Source: Flavobacteriaceae bacterium | GTDB lineage: Bacteria > Bacteroidota > Bacteroidia > Flavobacteriales > Flavobacteriaceae | NCBI GenBank assembly: GCA_947451475.1 | Contig: CANFZC010000002.1 | Location: 27,508-91,507 of the forward strand | DNA length: 64,000 bases | Direction of reading: 5' to 3' | Shown: one piece after another, positions 63,846 to 64,000 of the stretch | Numbering within the stretch: position 1 is the first letter of the stretch | Layout of the letters: every line of letters begins with the position of its first letter | Made by a program: the position numbers and the translations under genes | Notes under the pieces: generated by a model | What the model was told of the DNA's origin: nothing | Database searches by the model: none | What the model saw: the letters and a program-made list of their open reading frames with translations, nothing else

Positions 63846-63919
63846 AGCCGGCGGAGGGACTCGAACCCACGACCTGCTGATTACAAATCAGCTGCTCTAG
63901 CCAACTGAGCTACGCTGGC
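63846..63919 (-). tRNA. tRNA-Thr (anticodon TGT)
   Basis: Minus-strand cloverleaf: acceptor GCCAGCG, D-arm GCTCAGTTGGCTAGAGC, anticodon stem GCTGA/TCAGC with loop TTTGTAA (anticodon TGT) and T-arm GTGGGTTCGAGTCCCTC. The 3' acceptor reads CGCCGGC with discriminator T; CCA is not encoded. Acceptor pair 4-69 is A-C, a mismatch, and the T-stem has a T-T pair at 50-64. Confidence 0.95.
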
Positions 63920-63934
63920 GTCTCAATGTGAGTG

Positions 63935-63966
63935 CAAATATAATAGTCAAAATGAATTCACCAAAA
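63935..63966 (-). promoter_or_regulatory. Promoter of tRNA-Thr
   Basis: Minus-strand TTTTG - N19 - TATATTTG, an ideal Bacteroidota promoter, 15 bases upstream of the tRNA 5' end. Confidence 0.8.
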
Positions 63967-64000
63967 TATTTTACACTTTTTTTATTGTTTTTTCTGCTTA

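Overview
The window is 64 kb of AT-rich chromosome from a member of Bacteroidota, most likely a Flavobacterium-like Flavobacteriaceae. The reasons are: C-terminal type IX secretion (T9SS) sorting domains (window start and 52.9 kb); Bacteroidota-type promoters (-7 box TAnnTTTG, several with a TTG -33 box at N17-N23); a mevalonate-pathway HMG-CoA synthase; a short archaeal/eukaryal-type prolyl-tRNA synthetase; OmpP1/FadL-, DUF5723- and DUF5777-type outer membrane barrels; and CheY-only hybrid kinases. No prophage, transposase, CRISPR array or rRNA is visible. Most of it is ordinary core chromosome.

Layout. 0-5 kb: the C-terminus of a T9SS cargo protein, an ECF sigma factor overlapping an anti-sigma-like membrane protein that carries a TonB-plug-like tail, a PAS histidine kinase and an ABC-F ATPase. 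5-11 kb: an MFS transporter, a DUF2007 protein, a one-domain DEAD-like protein, an NtrC-type regulator without a DNA-binding domain, then panB, a Cys-rich lipoprotein and an RluA-type pseudouridine synthase. 11-25.6 kb: a DUF5723 barrel, an aldehyde dehydrogenase, a 1317-residue multi-PAS/GAF hybrid kinase, mvaS, comM/yifB, an M1 aminopeptidase and recG. 25.7-35 kb: a complete RND efflux operon (adaptor, pump, TolC), a bestrophin-type channel, and an AraC regulator - DUF779 - aldehyde dehydrogenase module. 35-48 kb: translation genes (pheT, typA, tRNA-Glu with rpsT, proS, rimO) with a PAS kinase/CheY pair, a Tyr/Gly/Asn/Trp-rich lipoprotein and an OmpP1 barrel among them. 47.9-50.9 kb: a CHASE4-like hybrid kinase translationally overlapping a barrel protein.

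The most interesting region is 51-56 kb. A TPR protein and the flavinyltransferase ApbE converge, over a shared terminator, on a tight five-gene operon. Its products are an OB-fold membrane protein, a DUF5777-like outer membrane barrel, a mono-haem cytochrome c-like lipoprotein, a YceI lipocalin-like protein and a T9SS-targeted protein whose N-terminal domain looks like DUF2271. Together they look like an undescribed extracytoplasmic redox module with a surface-delivered, possibly flavinylated component. This function is inferred, not shown.

56-64 kb: a B12-type radical SAM protein with unusual cluster-cysteine spacing, a DUF4369 lipoprotein, an M61 protease with a PDZ domain, a DUF2805 protein, an AlkB-type dioxygenase, a DMT permease and tRNA-Thr. 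Two intergenic regions (6.55 kb and 58.7 kb) carry short tandem arrays that share an 11-bp period. Several ORF-track starts are revised to internal ATGs where signal peptides, family N-termini or promoter position demand it.
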